Shown here: positions 10,902 through 25,000 of the stretch, in pieces
Layout: every line of letters begins with the position of its first letter
How positions within the stretch are numbered: position 1 is the stretch's first letter
DNA from: Chytridium lagenaria
Lineage: Eukaryota > Chytridiomycota > Chytridiomycetes > Chytridiales > Chytridiaceae
Direction of reading: 5' to 3'
NCBI GenBank assembly: GCA_025449115.1
Contig: JAHLKC010000036.1
Span: 1 to 64,000, forward strand
Length of the DNA stretch: 64,000 nucleotides
The notes under the pieces: model-generated
The model's database searches: none
The model's input: only the letters and a program-made list of their open reading frames with translations
Told to the model about the DNA's origin: nothing
Program-made: the position numbers and the translations under genes

Positions 10902-13082
10902 TTAACCATCGTCCTCATCCTCATCGTCCGAATCTTTCGGTCTAAGCATCGTCGCTGGTACGGACAAAGCAACGCTTGATGTGGGAACAGAAGAGTCCTT
11001 TTCGGATTCTACATTTCGAGGTCCTAGTGGCATGAAATTCGGGTTTCTTTTGTTACTTTGCTGTTGCTCTTGCACCCATTCCTCGACATTGTAATCTTCA
11101 TCTTCTTCTTGATCACGTTCTTCTGCTTCTTTAACCTCCTGTCGAACGTTTCTCCATTTTACCAGCATATCGGCCTTAGGAGAAGAAAGAATATAAGTAA
11201 ATAATGAAAAGTACAGTAATTCATATGAGTATAGTCAGTGTTAAAACATAAAAGATGACAGCTTAGAAACCACGCGTACCATTTTTTTGGATTTCGCGCT
11301 AATCGATACAGATTCTGGTTTCTTTGTCACAACTTTCCGCTTTTTTAACTTAGCAGTCTCCCCCGTTTCTTCATCCTTCTCAACAATAGATACCAGCTTT
11401 CGTTTTGAATCTTGCCCCTTCAGATTCCGACTCTAAATCCATATCTTGAAAAACGCAATGACCACGATGTGAGTCAGTTGTTTACATTTTCCTATATCTT
11501 CCGACGAAACACTCACCTCCACTGTCCGATTCATCATTCTCATTATTGAATCCTTTGCTGATTCGAGGAGGCGGTGCTGGTATTGGTAACATTTCAAACC
11601 CCTCTAGAGGCCAGCCCCAAGATTTCTCATTCTTTTTATCGTTAACTTATAAATACAACAGGTGAAAACTTACTGTCAAACAATTTACAAAAAAGTAAGC
11701 ATCTGAAGGGTCATCCCAACACAGAGACCATCCCTCCGGTGCATTATAGAGCTATTATATAGAAAGTTAGCCAAAAATCTAACCATCGTACGGAAAGCAG
11801 ATTAAAGTCAAGTGAAGAAAACCGATGTTAACCTTCAACTCTTGGTATACAAGTCTCCCAAAATCCCAATACTTCGGTAAAAAATGATGTGTTTAGCGCA
11901 CCCCTCTCCCAGTCCTCAAACCGAACCTCCAACTCATGTCGCCGTCTTTCTAGTACCTTTCCTGCATTTTCCGAGAGTTGCACCGGAAAAGCTGGAAGCT
12001 GATCTAGCCTTGACAAAATCTTTTCCATTCTCGTGGGGATAGAAGGGTCCTTTGACGGTTTACTTGGCACGAAGGATTTAAATACGGTGGGGATAGATGG
12101 GAGATCAAGGGATTGCGTTGACATGTAAAGGAGAGAAGCTTGCGTGGATTGCGGTGCTAAGGCGGAAGGTGTATGGTGTTCGTCCGCTGGGATTTCATTC
12201 GCTTTAAGTGAGGCATCGACCTTTACGTGCTTTACATCGCTTGTTGAACTATCGGGGGTTGAGTCTTTATGGTGTAAACCGTCCTCGCTTGGACGGCTAA
12301 TGGCATCGATCTCAGCCATGAAGCTAAGCAGCTCATCGTCCATAGAATCACCTGTAGATGCGGGAGGGAGGGACGCTAAATGGGATGGGGTCGTGAAGAT
12401 GGAAGGGGACAGAAGCGTGAGCGGTTCGTTGAATATTAACACACCTACCAGGGCACGAGATTGGCCCCTTTATCCAAACCCTTCCTTAAGTCTTTACCCC
12501 TTCAACAAACCCCCACACTTCCAAGCCAGGCTTGCTTAAATAAAGTCCACTATAATGAGTGGCATAATGTAGTTCCAACGGAACGATTTATGAAAGGCGG
12601 TTTACTTCCACCTTTGTTCGGACTTTTACCGGCGAGGAGCTTTAATCATACCTTGAGATTCAGTGCTTGAAATACCAGCCGCGGATGCTCCATTAACTGG
12701 ATCCTGCGCTTCGGCTTCATTGTCGCTGTCGTCGTCGCTGTCTCCGTATGCGGCTAATCCGAGCAGCTGCCCGCCTTACATAAATGATTTGCAATAGAGA
12801 ATTAGAGATATAATCGAGAATAAGTAGAGTGTAAACGTTCAAGATTGATCATGGGTTTAATGCATTAAAGAAAGCAATTATAATAGCTAATTGGCTAATT
12901 CAGGGTGGACGTTGTTTACCAGAAGGCGGAGTGGAGGCTGCTGCAGATCCGATGGGGCTGATGGAGGGAGCTGCAGACATAGGTACGGCTGGCTGACTTC
13001 TCGAGACGGGGCGTGCGATGGCCAGCATGGGACGACGGGCTCCGATGGCAGGCGCATTCCAGTCTTTTCTTTTCTTGCCCAT
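10902..13082 (-). CDS. FNBP4-like WW-domain protein
   Basis: Exons 12920..13082, 12652..12774, 11833..12444, 11674..11751, 11517..11645, 11280..11432 and 10902..11174. Start MGKKRKDWNAPAIGARRP. Features in order: an acidic LLGLAAYGDSDDDSDNEAE element, DSMDDELLSFMAEIDAI, a helical segment (RRHELEVRFEDWERGAL), a single WW domain (PEGWSLCWDDPSDAYFFVN then SWGWPLEGF), a basic KKRKVVTKKP nuclear-localisation-like stretch, and a C-terminal helix MLVKWRNVRQEVKEAEERD followed by NPNFMPLG. This order matches formin-binding protein 4 relatives, which bind proline-rich partners in splicing or cytoskeletal settings. Frame corrections are needed at about 11865 (GGG to GGGG) and 11416 (CCCC to CCC). The intron at 11646-11673 would be only 28 bp and its phases disagree. 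Confidence 0.75.
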
Positions 13083-13257
13083 CTTTGAATTTCAAGGTGG
13101 AATTTGGGAATGTTTTTTTATTTCTGCGAAATTCAGCACAATACACCTGCGGAGTCCATCAACTTAAAACATGAAGTTTAAACGAAGGCCAATAAAGACG
13201 AATGATCTTTAATAAAAAAGGTCTTTACAAAAATAAGAAAAGTGATATTCACGAAGA

Positions 13258-16200
13258 TTATATCTGCAACGACAGCACTGTAGAAAACCCATTCCGACCC
13301 CAGACCACCACCTTCCACCGCGACTTCTCACTTCCCACTGGTGTGGCCACTTCAACCACCTGCATCCCCAACAGTGGGGTTCTTGCATGCCACACTGCTA
13401 CCACACTGCAATCCTCCCTGATTTCCTTAACATTTATCCCTGACCACTGAGGCGGGAGTGTGAGATCATACACAGTAATCGTTCCCGCATCAGTAGCTGC
13501 GAGCGCAGCGTCAGCTTTCTTGCTCTTAAGGTGATAGAGGCCAATGACGGATTCTCCTTGAGGAGAATAATACGGCGGAGGCGACAGTAGTCGGAGGGAC
13601 TTTGGGCTTCGAGAAGGGATGGATGGGAGGGACTGGTGCTGAGGCCTATAGGAGTGGGCTCAACAGAAGTAGCGTTAGGCTCTGCGGTAGGAAGAAGTTG
13701 AGTTGGTTGAGAAGTCGTGGTAACTTCGGGGGACACTGCGTTGGTTTCCATTAAGTTTTCAGGTTCAATTGAAGGTGGGTGTTGATGGGGCGTGTTTGTC
13801 TCGGTACCAAGGGCCTCTTCAGCGGTATCTGTCGTCACCACTTCACTTGCGGAAAGTGACTTCGTGTTCTGTCCATCTTTCTTCACTTCGTTGGTATCAC
13901 TTTCAACTATAGGACGAAGGGTTCACCCTTGTTGGCAGCCTCTCCCTCAGTTTTCGGATTAAGTTCACTCGCCGTTTTTTCTGCCATCTCCACGGCCTCC
14001 ACAACTTGGGCAACCTTCTCAGCTTGACTTTGACGTTCCACCTTACTCATACTCTGTCTCACAGAAGAACCAGAAACCAGCTCCACCTCCTGCGGGAGTT
14101 TTATGACAGGGAATCTCTCTTCACAAATCCAATAGATCACATCCCCAAACCCAAGTATCATGACCCTCGCGTCATATTTACTCTGACAGGATGACGTACA
14201 CTTCGCTGCAGCATCAGGACCTACGTACTCTTCGATAATTTTTTGACAACGGAAGACTGGTCTGTGGGTTCTCGTCAGTCCTTAAGTAAACTCGAACAGG
14301 CCCAACACCCAAAGCAGAGGGATGGCTCGGGACGCTCGAGTCGAAATGAAGCGAATGAAATCGAGTGATCTCCTCGGAGGGAAGACTCCATGAAAGTGAC
14401 AGAAGGGGGTTGGCTTGTGGACCAAGAATGCACGGCAAGGCGTCAACGCTCAAGCTCAAGGCATCCATTTGCAGGCCAGTTGCAAAATCCCACAAGTCTA
14501 TGGTTGTGATAAGTCCTGTTGTGGTTTGCTGCTCGATTGTTACGCCCTCAGGGACATTCTTAAGATCACTAGGATCGAATGTCAAAGCCACTGCCAGAGT
14601 AGACGTGACCTGATTTAACGCGTAACCCACCACGAGATCAGTAGAGGCACTCTCCGCCACCTTCATCTCAAATACTTCGATCTGAAGATCAGAAAGCGTT
14701 TGATCTATTTGAGTTATGCGTCCATCGTCGAATTTTAGGTGAGGTCCAACACACCAAAATCTCACAGTTCCAGAGCGGTCACCTGTAACTATGGATTTGA
14801 TGCTGCCAATCAGAATTCTTGTCGAAATCGCACCAGATGATGTCACCTCGTGTTGAGAATGAACAAATCAGCTTTCCTGTTGCGACCTCGTACATCGATA
14901 CCATGGTGGTCTCCACTGTCCGAGTTGTAAGATCATACATTGACAAGTGAGAACTAGCTAAGTTGTCTGCTTTTAGCACACTGTCTCCGCGCGCACCACT
15001 CTCTTCCCCAGGTATTGGTGAGGACGGTTTTGTGCTTGGAGATAATTGCACAGCGCTTTTTGTTCTCTTATTATCCTTCACATCCTCTCTCGTGGTCATC
15101 ATAGAGATCGATCTGCCATGTTTCCCATTCGCCGCCAAGCTCATTGTGGAGGCTTCCCAAGCAATCTCACTCTTGTTACGCATCTTAGATGCACCCAACA
15201 CAAGATCATTTATAAGCTCAATGCTTTCCTGACGGTGAATAACGGCGGTACTGGCGAGACGATTACGGAACGTGCCAGCTTTGCTCTCGTTTCTCTGTCC
15301 TTGCATGAAACACGATGGGAGCATGTTGAAGGTATCACTGTCTTCACCTCCAGCGAGAAGAACGTATTGACCATCGGAAGACAATCTTGCGGCGGTGATA
15401 GCTGATTTTGCATTCGCTTCAGGGTCACTTTGGAAACCCAACACACGGATCATGCCATCGATGGATCCCGTGCAAAGTCTGTATGTTCCTGGCCTTGAAT
15501 TGGCTGAAAGTCTTTCAAGCTCGGTACGGTCGATCCCGTCTGTCACTCCAATACCCATCCAAGACGACCTTCTTTTGTAGTAATGCGAACTAGATGTTGA
15601 CGTGGTTTCACTAAACCTTAGATCAGGGATAAATGCAACTGAAGATATCGTATGAGCAAATGGTTCTGTAGCTACCCTTGTCCCGGAGAAGGCCTTAATG
15701 ACATCGACATTTCCATTCTCCCGCCAATGGCAATAAGTCGATTATCCCATGTCACAGAGATAGATGTAGCCCGACTGCCAAGCCGAGTTAAAATACGAGA
15801 TGTTCTAGTCTGGAATTCCCATCTCTGTACAACACCTCTCCACTCCACATCACTTCTAGGATCAACGTTCTCATTATCCTTGCTTCCAAGATTACTAATG
15901 ACATAAAACGAAGAATTATCGTCGGAGAATTTGAAATGCGTGACTCTATGCATTTTTTAAGTCAGCTGCACTCCGAGGGAATAGCGGCTGCGACCAGAAC
16001 GGCACCAATGATGAGCATTGATACATCTTGACCATTCTAGACCCGTATAGAAGGTATCGCCCATCCATTGACACACAAGCCGAACCGTACGAGAAGAACT
16101 CATCGTCATCTTCGTCGGGTGGTATACTTTTCAATATAGATCCGGACTCAAGATCCCATATGACAAGATACCCCGTCACAAATAGAGCGTACGCCCTGCA

Positions 16201-19200
16201 ATATGTGCGTTCACGATTATCCATGACAAACCCGCAAGAGACGGGGTTTGCATTGACACCGCTTTTCTTGCCAGTTATGGTACAAGTGGAGACACCTTTC
16301 TTCAAAGACCACCGCGTGATACCTCCAATGCCAGCAGTGAGAAGGTACTCGCAGTTCGTGGTGCTCGGTTGGAAGTTAAGGGCCGTGACCCTTCCACCAC
16401 TTATAAAGCTCCATAACTCGGCAAAAGTCGTGCTATCAAACACCTTGACCGTTCCGTTGGCACAAAGTGATGCCACGTACCGTCCGTCCGGAGAAGTTGT
16501 CAATAGCACATGTCTTCGGTGCATGAACGACGCGTATGGACGAAGGCAAGGACGTTTCCAGACCGCTTTATCATCAGACTTTCCAAAAAAAGTACAATCA
16601 CGAGTACTTTGAATCATGATTCTGAAACGGGGTTCGTGAGCTAACGAAAGATGCAGTACTGGTGGATGGTGATCAGGGTATCCAATTTGTTCTTCGGAAA
16701 GACTCCGATTCACGGGTTGACTGCACCGTAACTGTGGATACCAGAATGGTTCACATTGCAGAATACCTAACCCCGCCATTTCCTTTCTTTCAAATCCACT
16801 CCACCCAAGAACGCTGACAGCTTTCGAAATGTCATCGTCTAGCACAAACGGGCTAAACTCAAGCGGAATACGGAGTACATGTTCGTAGATAATTGTTCTC
16901 TGAAGGTTGATTGGTGTGATGGACAGAAAGTATCGCACCCATGTTAAAAAGTCAAGGGCGGCCTCTACTTTCGGTGCGATTATGGAGAACTCAAAACTTT
17001 CGTTCTGGTCTCCGATGCAAAGAAAAGCATACAAATCCTCAATTGCTCTTGAGATTGACTATACAGTTATCAGAAATAATGCAGACAGTTAAAGTATTTT
17101 ACCATTGTTTCTCTCAGCCCGTGAATGAAATCCAAGTCCTCCAACATCAAACCAAAAACTCTCCAAGCATCAAGTTTAGCCAAAGTCGTGGTAGCTCTCT
17201 TATCTTTCGTACATTCCAAAGCCCCTCTCCACCAGTTTTTATATCCGAATATCCAGGTACCAAAGGTAATCTAACAGGCATGGGCAGTATATTGCGCTCG
17301 GAGAACAACGAAACTGTCTCTCCGTCTGCCGTTTTCTTGAGGAAAGGCTTCCCGGTGTAGAATGTTCCCAAAAAGTATTGTGATAGCATTTCCATGTACT
17401 TCACCTTCTCGTCGTTCTTGAGATATCGTTCATCAATAGCAGCCAAAAAATCAGCATCCGATGAAATGGATATCAACTCTCCTCCCCAACTATTTCTACG
17501 TACAGTAAAATCTGATATGGAGTACAGCAGTCTTGTCATAAAATAAGGGGGAATCCTTATTTTTGGCCGCTCGTCAAACTATTTGAAATCAGAAAATAGA
17601 TAAACGATGACATCTAATACCTTATAACATTCTTCCAGTACATCGTCGTCTAGTGAGAGCAAATCCTCCAGTTCTGACTGAGTAAGCCCATCCCGAGAAA
17701 CCGCCAACAAAGACAGCGCCGTCTTTGCTAGCTCCACCCCATTAACATCTTCGATCCCTACTAACACTAATTCCATAGTCTCCTGCATGCTTTTCGGGAA
17801 CACAGTTAGCACTTCAGAGTCGCTTGACTTCCATTTCCTCGACATTACGTAAAGGCATTTCAGCATGCGTATACACAACGAACCGTTCTCACTTGGCGTA
17901 GAATTTTGGAACGCCTTGGTGATAGCATCAATTTGATCCGCCTTTAACTTCCTCCCATCAACGTCCATCCATTTCTTAATAGATGCTTTCACAACCGGTA
18001 GAATTAAATCTCCAGTTTTAAGCATGAACTGCTCCATCACCGTAGCTGCATCTGACTCAGGGTGTGGAAGCCCGGACGCCTTCGCAGCAGCAGAAAGAAT
18101 TGCAGGAACAGCTGCAGAAATTCTACTTTGGATGAACGGCACTGTACCATTCTTTTTCTTCTCCTCCCTTGCCGACAACACGATGCGAACATATGATGGG
18201 ATAGAATCTGTAAGCCATGAAAATTTTAACGTGGTTGGTCCCTCAGTCGGTAAACGATCGACCTTAGCGATGACTATGATGAGGGTCTTTCAGGGCACGC
18301 TAATCTTAACGCCTCCCTAAATACCTCAACATTTATCTCATCATTATCGTCAACAGCGACGTTATACGCGGCGCATATCTGTCGTGTCAGCGACGCCATA
18401 AGCAAAGCCGGTGACGACGAATCAGGTGTGAGATTAGCGATGCGAGCGATAACCACAGGTCGAACAACAGATGCACAGAGCGCCGCCTCCTTGGTGAAGC
18501 AAGTGATGGGGTTGACATTGAAGCGTTCATATTCCCTTTATCAGATTGACTTGAAAGCAACGGCATAGGGCTTTCCGCACGACTTGCGTTTGACTTTGTA
18601 TCATAATAATTCATGGGCGACGGTGCATCCACAGCCTTCTGCACAAACTTTTGCAAAGCCTTTCCCAGTAATGAAGTACGACCCATCGATGCTTCTCCGT
18701 ACAGAAGAAATGGAGGCAAAGGCCATGAATCTGGTCTTGACATGAAGTTAATGACTTTGTCGATAAGATGTTGGCGACGAATGTGATCACGAGATTTGAG
18801 GCGGAATTGGGTGGTGTGAACGAGGATTTCTTCAACAAGAGGGTTGGGTTTTGTACGGAAGTTCATGGAACGAATGATGAGTTTTTTTACTTTTTCGGTG
18901 AGTTCTTCGACGAGAAGTTGAGTTCGATCGTCAGATTCGTCAGCTTCTATTTCAGTCTGTAAAAGTGTTAGACAACATTCAGAAGAAAATGAAAGAATAT
19001 AAAGAAATGCTTTACACACAAATCTAGAAGGAAAGAACAGTTGAACTCGACACATACTTTTTCTAAAATTCTGTTCTCATAGGGAACAGCAGCAAACAAG
19101 TTGTTCCATAGCTCCCCCAAAAGTCTCGTCTCATTCCTCGCCTTCTTCACAACTTCCTCAACTTCTTTCGGATCCGCACCCGAATCCAAAACTACAGGCA

Positions 19201-21633
19201 TAGCTTCCTCAACGTCAAGTGAATTCGTCACAAGAACACCTCGTTCCCAACTTCCTCTCCTAGATTGCTTGAGAATGCCTCGGACAACTTCTTCTTGAAA
19301 GAACGACTGCACAAGGCGTTGGACAGATGGAGGATCAAGGATGCGTTTGTGGGCGAGGGAGAGAGCGGAAATACGGAGAATTCTTTGGAGAACGGGGAAA
19401 GTTTGTTCTCTGGGAAAAAAGTAAGTATAAGCTTATAGCCTTAAGCATGAGTAGCGAGTAAACAAACTTACTCCCATATCCTCCACCAGTAAGCCTTTTT
19501 TTTCACATCTTCGAAGCCTGGCATCATCACACTTAATGGCTTGAGAACTCTTCTCGCAGGCACATAGTTCTCGTCTATTTCATACCAATTTTCCAACATG
19601 GTCACACCCCAACTAAACTCATCCGATTTGTAAAATCCCGTTTCCTCAAGTCTTTTCGCTTGCTTTCTGAGTCTCTCAAAAACAGACTCATCAATTTCAC
19701 TAGGAAGACATCGAGGTCCATATGCGGATTTTCCGAAAAATACGATGGTGCTAACGGAAAGGGATTCTTTGACATCTCGCTCGAGTTCCCAATGTGACAA
19801 TTTGGTCCACTGATTTGTAGTGTAGTTAGATGTGTAAATTGAAGTCAAAAATTACCTGGGTCGGTTCGAACCACATTTCTTTGACGCCCCATCTCATATC
19901 AACAGCACGAAATTCAAGTCCCATAGCAAGACAAGCCTCTCGGATCTGTATCATCCATAAACAAAAAAAGAAGTTATTACAGATACATTCTACAGAAACC
20001 ATAGCAAAGTAGCATTGCAAGTATCCGAAAATACCTGAGGCACTCCAATCTCCATAAATCTTTCCCTTTCTTCAGCCAAATCTCCCTTAACTGATGACAA
20101 AAATACTTTTACGGAAGTACTCGTCGGCTCTGGCAGTACAAAACCCGGTGAAAACGCTGGTACACCACTTAAAAGACATTTTGTCGCCTCATCCGAATCA
20201 CTATGTCGACTCGACACCACGTTTCCCTTCCCCGTCCCCACTGTAAATCCATCTCCTGTCACATGCATTTCCTCATCACCCGGGAACGCATCTTCGAAAG
20301 TATGTAGCCCAGGTATTTCTACAGCAGGTAGCGGAGGCGGCTTTTTAGTCTCGGTGATTTTGGATTCGGGTTTCTTTGCAAGGTACGCCACTCGTGGAAC
20401 AAGAGGTACTTTGACTTTTGGCTTTTCAGGCTCCTTAAGTGTTTCTGCGACGGGTGCTGAGCGTGGACGAAGGCGAGCAACTCTCGGAACGATAGGTGCT
20501 TTAGGTCCCCATCGTTTTGGTACGTCAATGGAAAGAGATTGAGGTAGGGGGGGTGGACGTGGTGGTTGTGGTGTTGGAGCACTTTTCGGACGTATAGGTG
20601 GGTGTGGATGATAGTCTGTGCTTGGTGTAGTGGACCTTAAGGGAGATCCAAAGGCTTCAAGCTCCTTCTTATACCTCCAAGGGAACTTTGAGATGTTTTG
20701 CAAGTAGAATAGCGTATGCACACGTTCGCGCTCAAAATCCTCTTGCGAATAGTGTGGTTCAGACGCCTCAAGACGTTGAAGGATCAACTACAGTAAGAAC
20801 CAGTCAGTACAGGTATTTTTGCTTTAAGTAGAAGACGACATACCTCATTCTCACGCTTGGTCTGTTCACGTAACATCCGATTTCTTGGACCATTTTTTCC
20901 GACAGAGTGAATAACAGCCTCCCCAGACGGAGCGACGAGACTTGATACCAGGTGTCGGAAGTAGCCCTGCCATCGGTGCAGATGTGATTTGTCGCTTGAT
21001 TCTTCTCAAAAGGTTCTTGTTCTCGGCATGCAGCTTTGCAGCTAGCTCTAATAACAGCGCATTAGACCCCAGAAAGATTGGTATTTTGTCTCCTGTGCCA
21101 TAGTGCTGTAACACTCGAAAACTCACACCCCATCCTTAATGCAGCCCAACTTCACATCAGCAAAACCTAACAAAACCTACCAATCTTTGTCCTCATCTTC
21201 CTCTTCTGGTTCACCAAATGCGAATACTTTTTTGGAGGAGCCGTATCCACCGTCGCCGCTGCATTTCTGATCTTTGCGGCATGATCCCGTTTGCGCAACA
21301 CTGTCCCATTTCTGCTGTAGCAATTTATTTGCACACGGAAGAGTTGGTTGGTAAGAGCGGTAAGCCCAGGGATCCTTTAATCGCTTTCTATGAGATTCAC
21401 TGGGTCCGGCGGCTGGTGGCAATACTTTCAGCATCATAATCGTCGCTGTAATCGTCGTTATCCTGGTCGTCCGGTATTGTCGTTGAATGTACCAGTGAGC
21501 GTGATGTAGGTGAGCCAAGGGTTGGGAGAGAGGATGACAATGATGAAGATGATGATGAGACATTAGCAGGAGGCGGTGATGGTGGTGATGATGAAATCGC
21601 GATGGCAGAGGATGAGGTGATGATGTCGGCCAT
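13258..21633 (-). CDS. DUF4062-NACHT-WD40 STAND protein (NWD1-like)
   Basis: Large multi-exon gene. N-terminus: Ser-rich start MADIITSSSAIAISS (21633), an acidic stretch, then a Pro/Arg-rich linker (about 20300-20700). A DUF4062 domain follows: TSVKVFLSSVKGDLAEERE (about 20080) and LAMGLEFRAVDMRWGVKEM (about 19880). The NACHT NTPase has P-loop PPFLLYGEASMGRTSLLGK (about 18690) and a Walker-B-like LIIVIAKVDRL (about 18265). After a helical region (18180-17150) comes a WD40 array from about 17030 to the stop at 13258, with repeats such as LLTTSPDGRYVASLCANG and AGGEDSD. Such proteins are signal-sensing oligomerising ATPases. Odd points: the P-loop lysine is arginine; frame breaks occur, for example at 18287 (CCC should be CCCC). 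A clear small intron sits at 17058-17104. It could be two genes, but the domain order argues for one. Confidence 0.85.
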
Positions 21634-22025
21634 GTCGGCCACAAGACCCAAACTTGACCTGACAAAGCTCTTTCTGGTTTGTTATGATGAAAAATTGTCA
21701 CTCATTCCCGACTCCAACTCTTTGTATCCACGCCTTATCATCAATTCACACACCACATCCAGGACACAATCCTAGACGGATACGTCAAATGAAACATGGT
21801 ACACTGTTTCCACCTACCAGTTGGACCACGGCTAAAGGTTTTGTACGGCCAAAACTAATCTCACCTATGATGAATGAGGCGGAATCATTAAAGGTCATTC
21901 ATATTCTCAAACAACGCGTCAATAATTATTTGTATAAGGTCAATAAAAGCCTCCAGAAAACAAAAACAATGCGAGAATTCCGAGAAACAATAAACTTGGA
22001 ACTAAACAACCCAACCGCACCGCAT
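21634..22025. other. Spacer upstream of the NACHT-WD40 gene
   Basis: Short interval between the NACHT-WD40 start and the stop of the next minus-strand gene. It should contain the NACHT-WD40 promoter; no motif stands out and no coding sequence is supported. Confidence 0.4.
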
Positions 22026-25000
22026 CTACTTGTAATGCACAGGACACGTCCCACTCTTCTTGAACCAAGCCTCAATACAAGGCTCATGATAAATACAGAG
22101 ACAATTCAACCTCGCAATCCTCTCTCAGCCTCCATTCGCCTCCATTTCATTAAAAACAGATTACGCATTCACGGCCTTCAATGGTTTCCGAAGGGTTTGT
22201 GCTGTTCAATTATGGGATTAATAAGAGACAAGAGTTAGTACAACAAAAGATGCCACCAAAAATATAAAAGGGAGGGAAAAAGAGACGTTCACACACCAAT
22301 ATATCTGTTCCCTTATCACCATACCAACGCCCCTCCCAACAGCCACCTTTCTCAAACATTCCGCAACATGTGCCTCCCCTTCTTCGCCATCCATCCCATC
22401 AAGTGCCGTCTGACAAACAGGACATTCCCATCAACTCTCCGCAAGACTCCGTCCATCCACACTCGGTGTACTCTCAGACCGACTCGGCGTCTCCACCCGT
22501 GTGTCGACCACCATCCGTCTCGCAAGTCCCGATGGCATCGGATTGGGACTGGATGAGGAGGCAAATCCGGCCCATGCTCCTGACAGGGAGGATGTGAAGG
22601 CTGTGAAGGCTGAGGCGGCGGTTTGCGTGATAAAGTCTTGGGGTGTGGAAGGGTGTGGATGAGGACTGGAACTGGGGTTGTGGTGGAGATGCGGCGGAGA
22701 TGAGGTAGGGCGAGCTGTCGCTGTTGAGAAGGGTGTGGCAGGGTTCACAGACCCGTTGAGGGGCGAGTTCGGTAGGGTCGGTGGTAAGTTGAGCTCGGTG
22801 GGTGGAACAAGCGTCGCAAAATATTTTTCCGCACCATCTAATGCAGCAAATGCGGTGTTATAGATCTTTAAAGCGGTGAAGAAGGAGAAGACAAACATAC
22901 TGCAATGATGCCTCCTTAAAAACAACGTAAGCTTCTCTCACAATTTCTACAAGCCGCCACATCCTCGTCCTGCTCCACTCATAGATCGGCGTCCGTCTCA
23001 CAGGCGCAGAACTCCTAACACCCTCAGTCCCCCTCCCCCGTCCCCGCTCCCCCCAACCACCTCCCGTCCTAACTACCAACCCTGTTCTAGTCGGAGACCC
23101 CACCCCTCCACCCCCCACCAGCCCGTCACATTCACATCAGTCGTCTCTGGCTCCAAAGCCCGTCTCGACTCTCCATTCGCAACCCGGCAATAAGACTCAC
23201 AGCTCGTGACTCCCACTTCGTCGTAAAGGCGGAAACTGTGGTAAATCGTGGTCCTCAATTGCCGAACTCGACATCCGTGCGTCTCCATCTTCCAAAGGTT
23301 CAATATCTTCGAGTGCAGGAGACGAAGGTGCATTGCTCGTCCATACGTTTAGTGAAAGCGGGTCGGCGGCCGGGTGGCCATCGTGGTCTACATCGTCATC
23401 GTCATCGTCATCTCATCGTCATCGTCGTTATCAAACACATCTACATTTGTTATAAAAAAGGTTCGTTAAATTATAGGGAATTTGAATGTCAACTCACCTC
23501 TATCATCTTCATATCCCACAACTCCCTCCCTCCCCCAATACCCCATTCTCACCCATCCCCAACCCACGCCCAACCCCACTCCCCCCCACCCGTTCTTGCA
23601 GAAACGAGGAGATCAGATCTATTGATGACTTGAATTCAGTAATCGATACCACACGCCATAACTCAACGATAGAAAAGAAAAAGAAGCTTTATGGAAAAGT
23701 AGTATAACAGAATATCTTACCGATCCCCCCGCTCCAGAGGACTTTCCTCGAGCTTTGCAATCTGCTCGCTGATCCCTCTGCGTGGTTAGATAGGAAAGCA
23801 CAATCTCAGATGCCTTGGTCTTCCTCTCATTATCGGTATCAGCTATGAAAATGAAGATATTAGCACACAAATATCGAGCAGCAAAAAGTTAAAAACCAAG
23901 ATCGCGTATGATCAGGAATAAAAGTCGAAAAAAAATCCCACATTTGATTCCGCTTAACAAAATCTGTATTGGCCTCCTCATATCTCCTCAAATCCTCTTT
24001 AACCCCACAATCGGACTCACAGCCTTCAACACTGCCGACCTTAAACTCTCCAACGCCAACTCGGCCCTCACAATATAATCTGCCTCAGTCCCCTGTCGTC
24101 CACACCTTCACTCCCCTAGTCCCCTCCCCAATAGAATCCGCATCCACCCTCATCTTCCTCACTCTTATCCACCTACGACGTCTCACCCATCCCCAACAAT
24201 AGCAGATCCCACCACACTCTTCCCCAAGTCCATCCACTTCCCTCGCATACTCCCACCCATCCCCATCAACCCCAGGATGCTTTAAATCAATCCTCCACTC
24301 CGTCACCCAAACCAATCCCTCGGTAACCCAACATCCTGCAATCTGCATTCCTCATTCGTGGAGGCTCGCGTCCAAGCAGGCCGGTCATGACGGGTCAAAT
24401 TGTCAGGTGAAAAGCGGGATGTGGAGAAAAGGAAGACCGTTGGTATTCGTGAATGAGTTCGAGGACGGTGGAGTGGGAGGGTGCTGGAGTTGGGGATTTA
24501 GAGACTTGTTTGTGTTGTTCGGCGGTGAGGAGAATCTCACACCCATAGGCTCTCTTCGCTTTGAGCGGCGAGATCGTAGGCGGAGTCCCCGTAAGAGTTT
24601 TTAATAACTGGGTCAGCGTAGGAAGTGAGCAGGAGTTGAATAATATCGATGAAACCCTTCGAGGCGGCGTTCACTGTAAGTTGCGAAAAGTAAATGAAAC
24701 TCGGTAAGTAAACATGTATAGAACATTAAGGTCAACATACTTAAAGGTGTGAACCCAGTTCCGCTCTGCGCATTCACATCCGCCCACCCTCAATCAAAGC
24801 AACAGCGGCACTATAGAACCCTCTCGACGCACAATTATGCAGCGCGGTCCACCCATCCCTGTCTTTATGATTCGGTCCGCATTCTCTCCAACAAAAAACG
24901 ATACAACATCCGCATGACCATTATAGGCTGCTTTTAATAAGGCTGTCTAACTCAGCAAAAAATGATTTTAGTAGCTGTTGTAAGCAGGATGAGTGGTGAA

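Noticed and set aside
21684..22238. Plus-strand open frame of 184 codons
   Set aside because: Antisense to the RING-finger exon and the NACHT-WD40 upstream region; composition and motifs support the minus strand.
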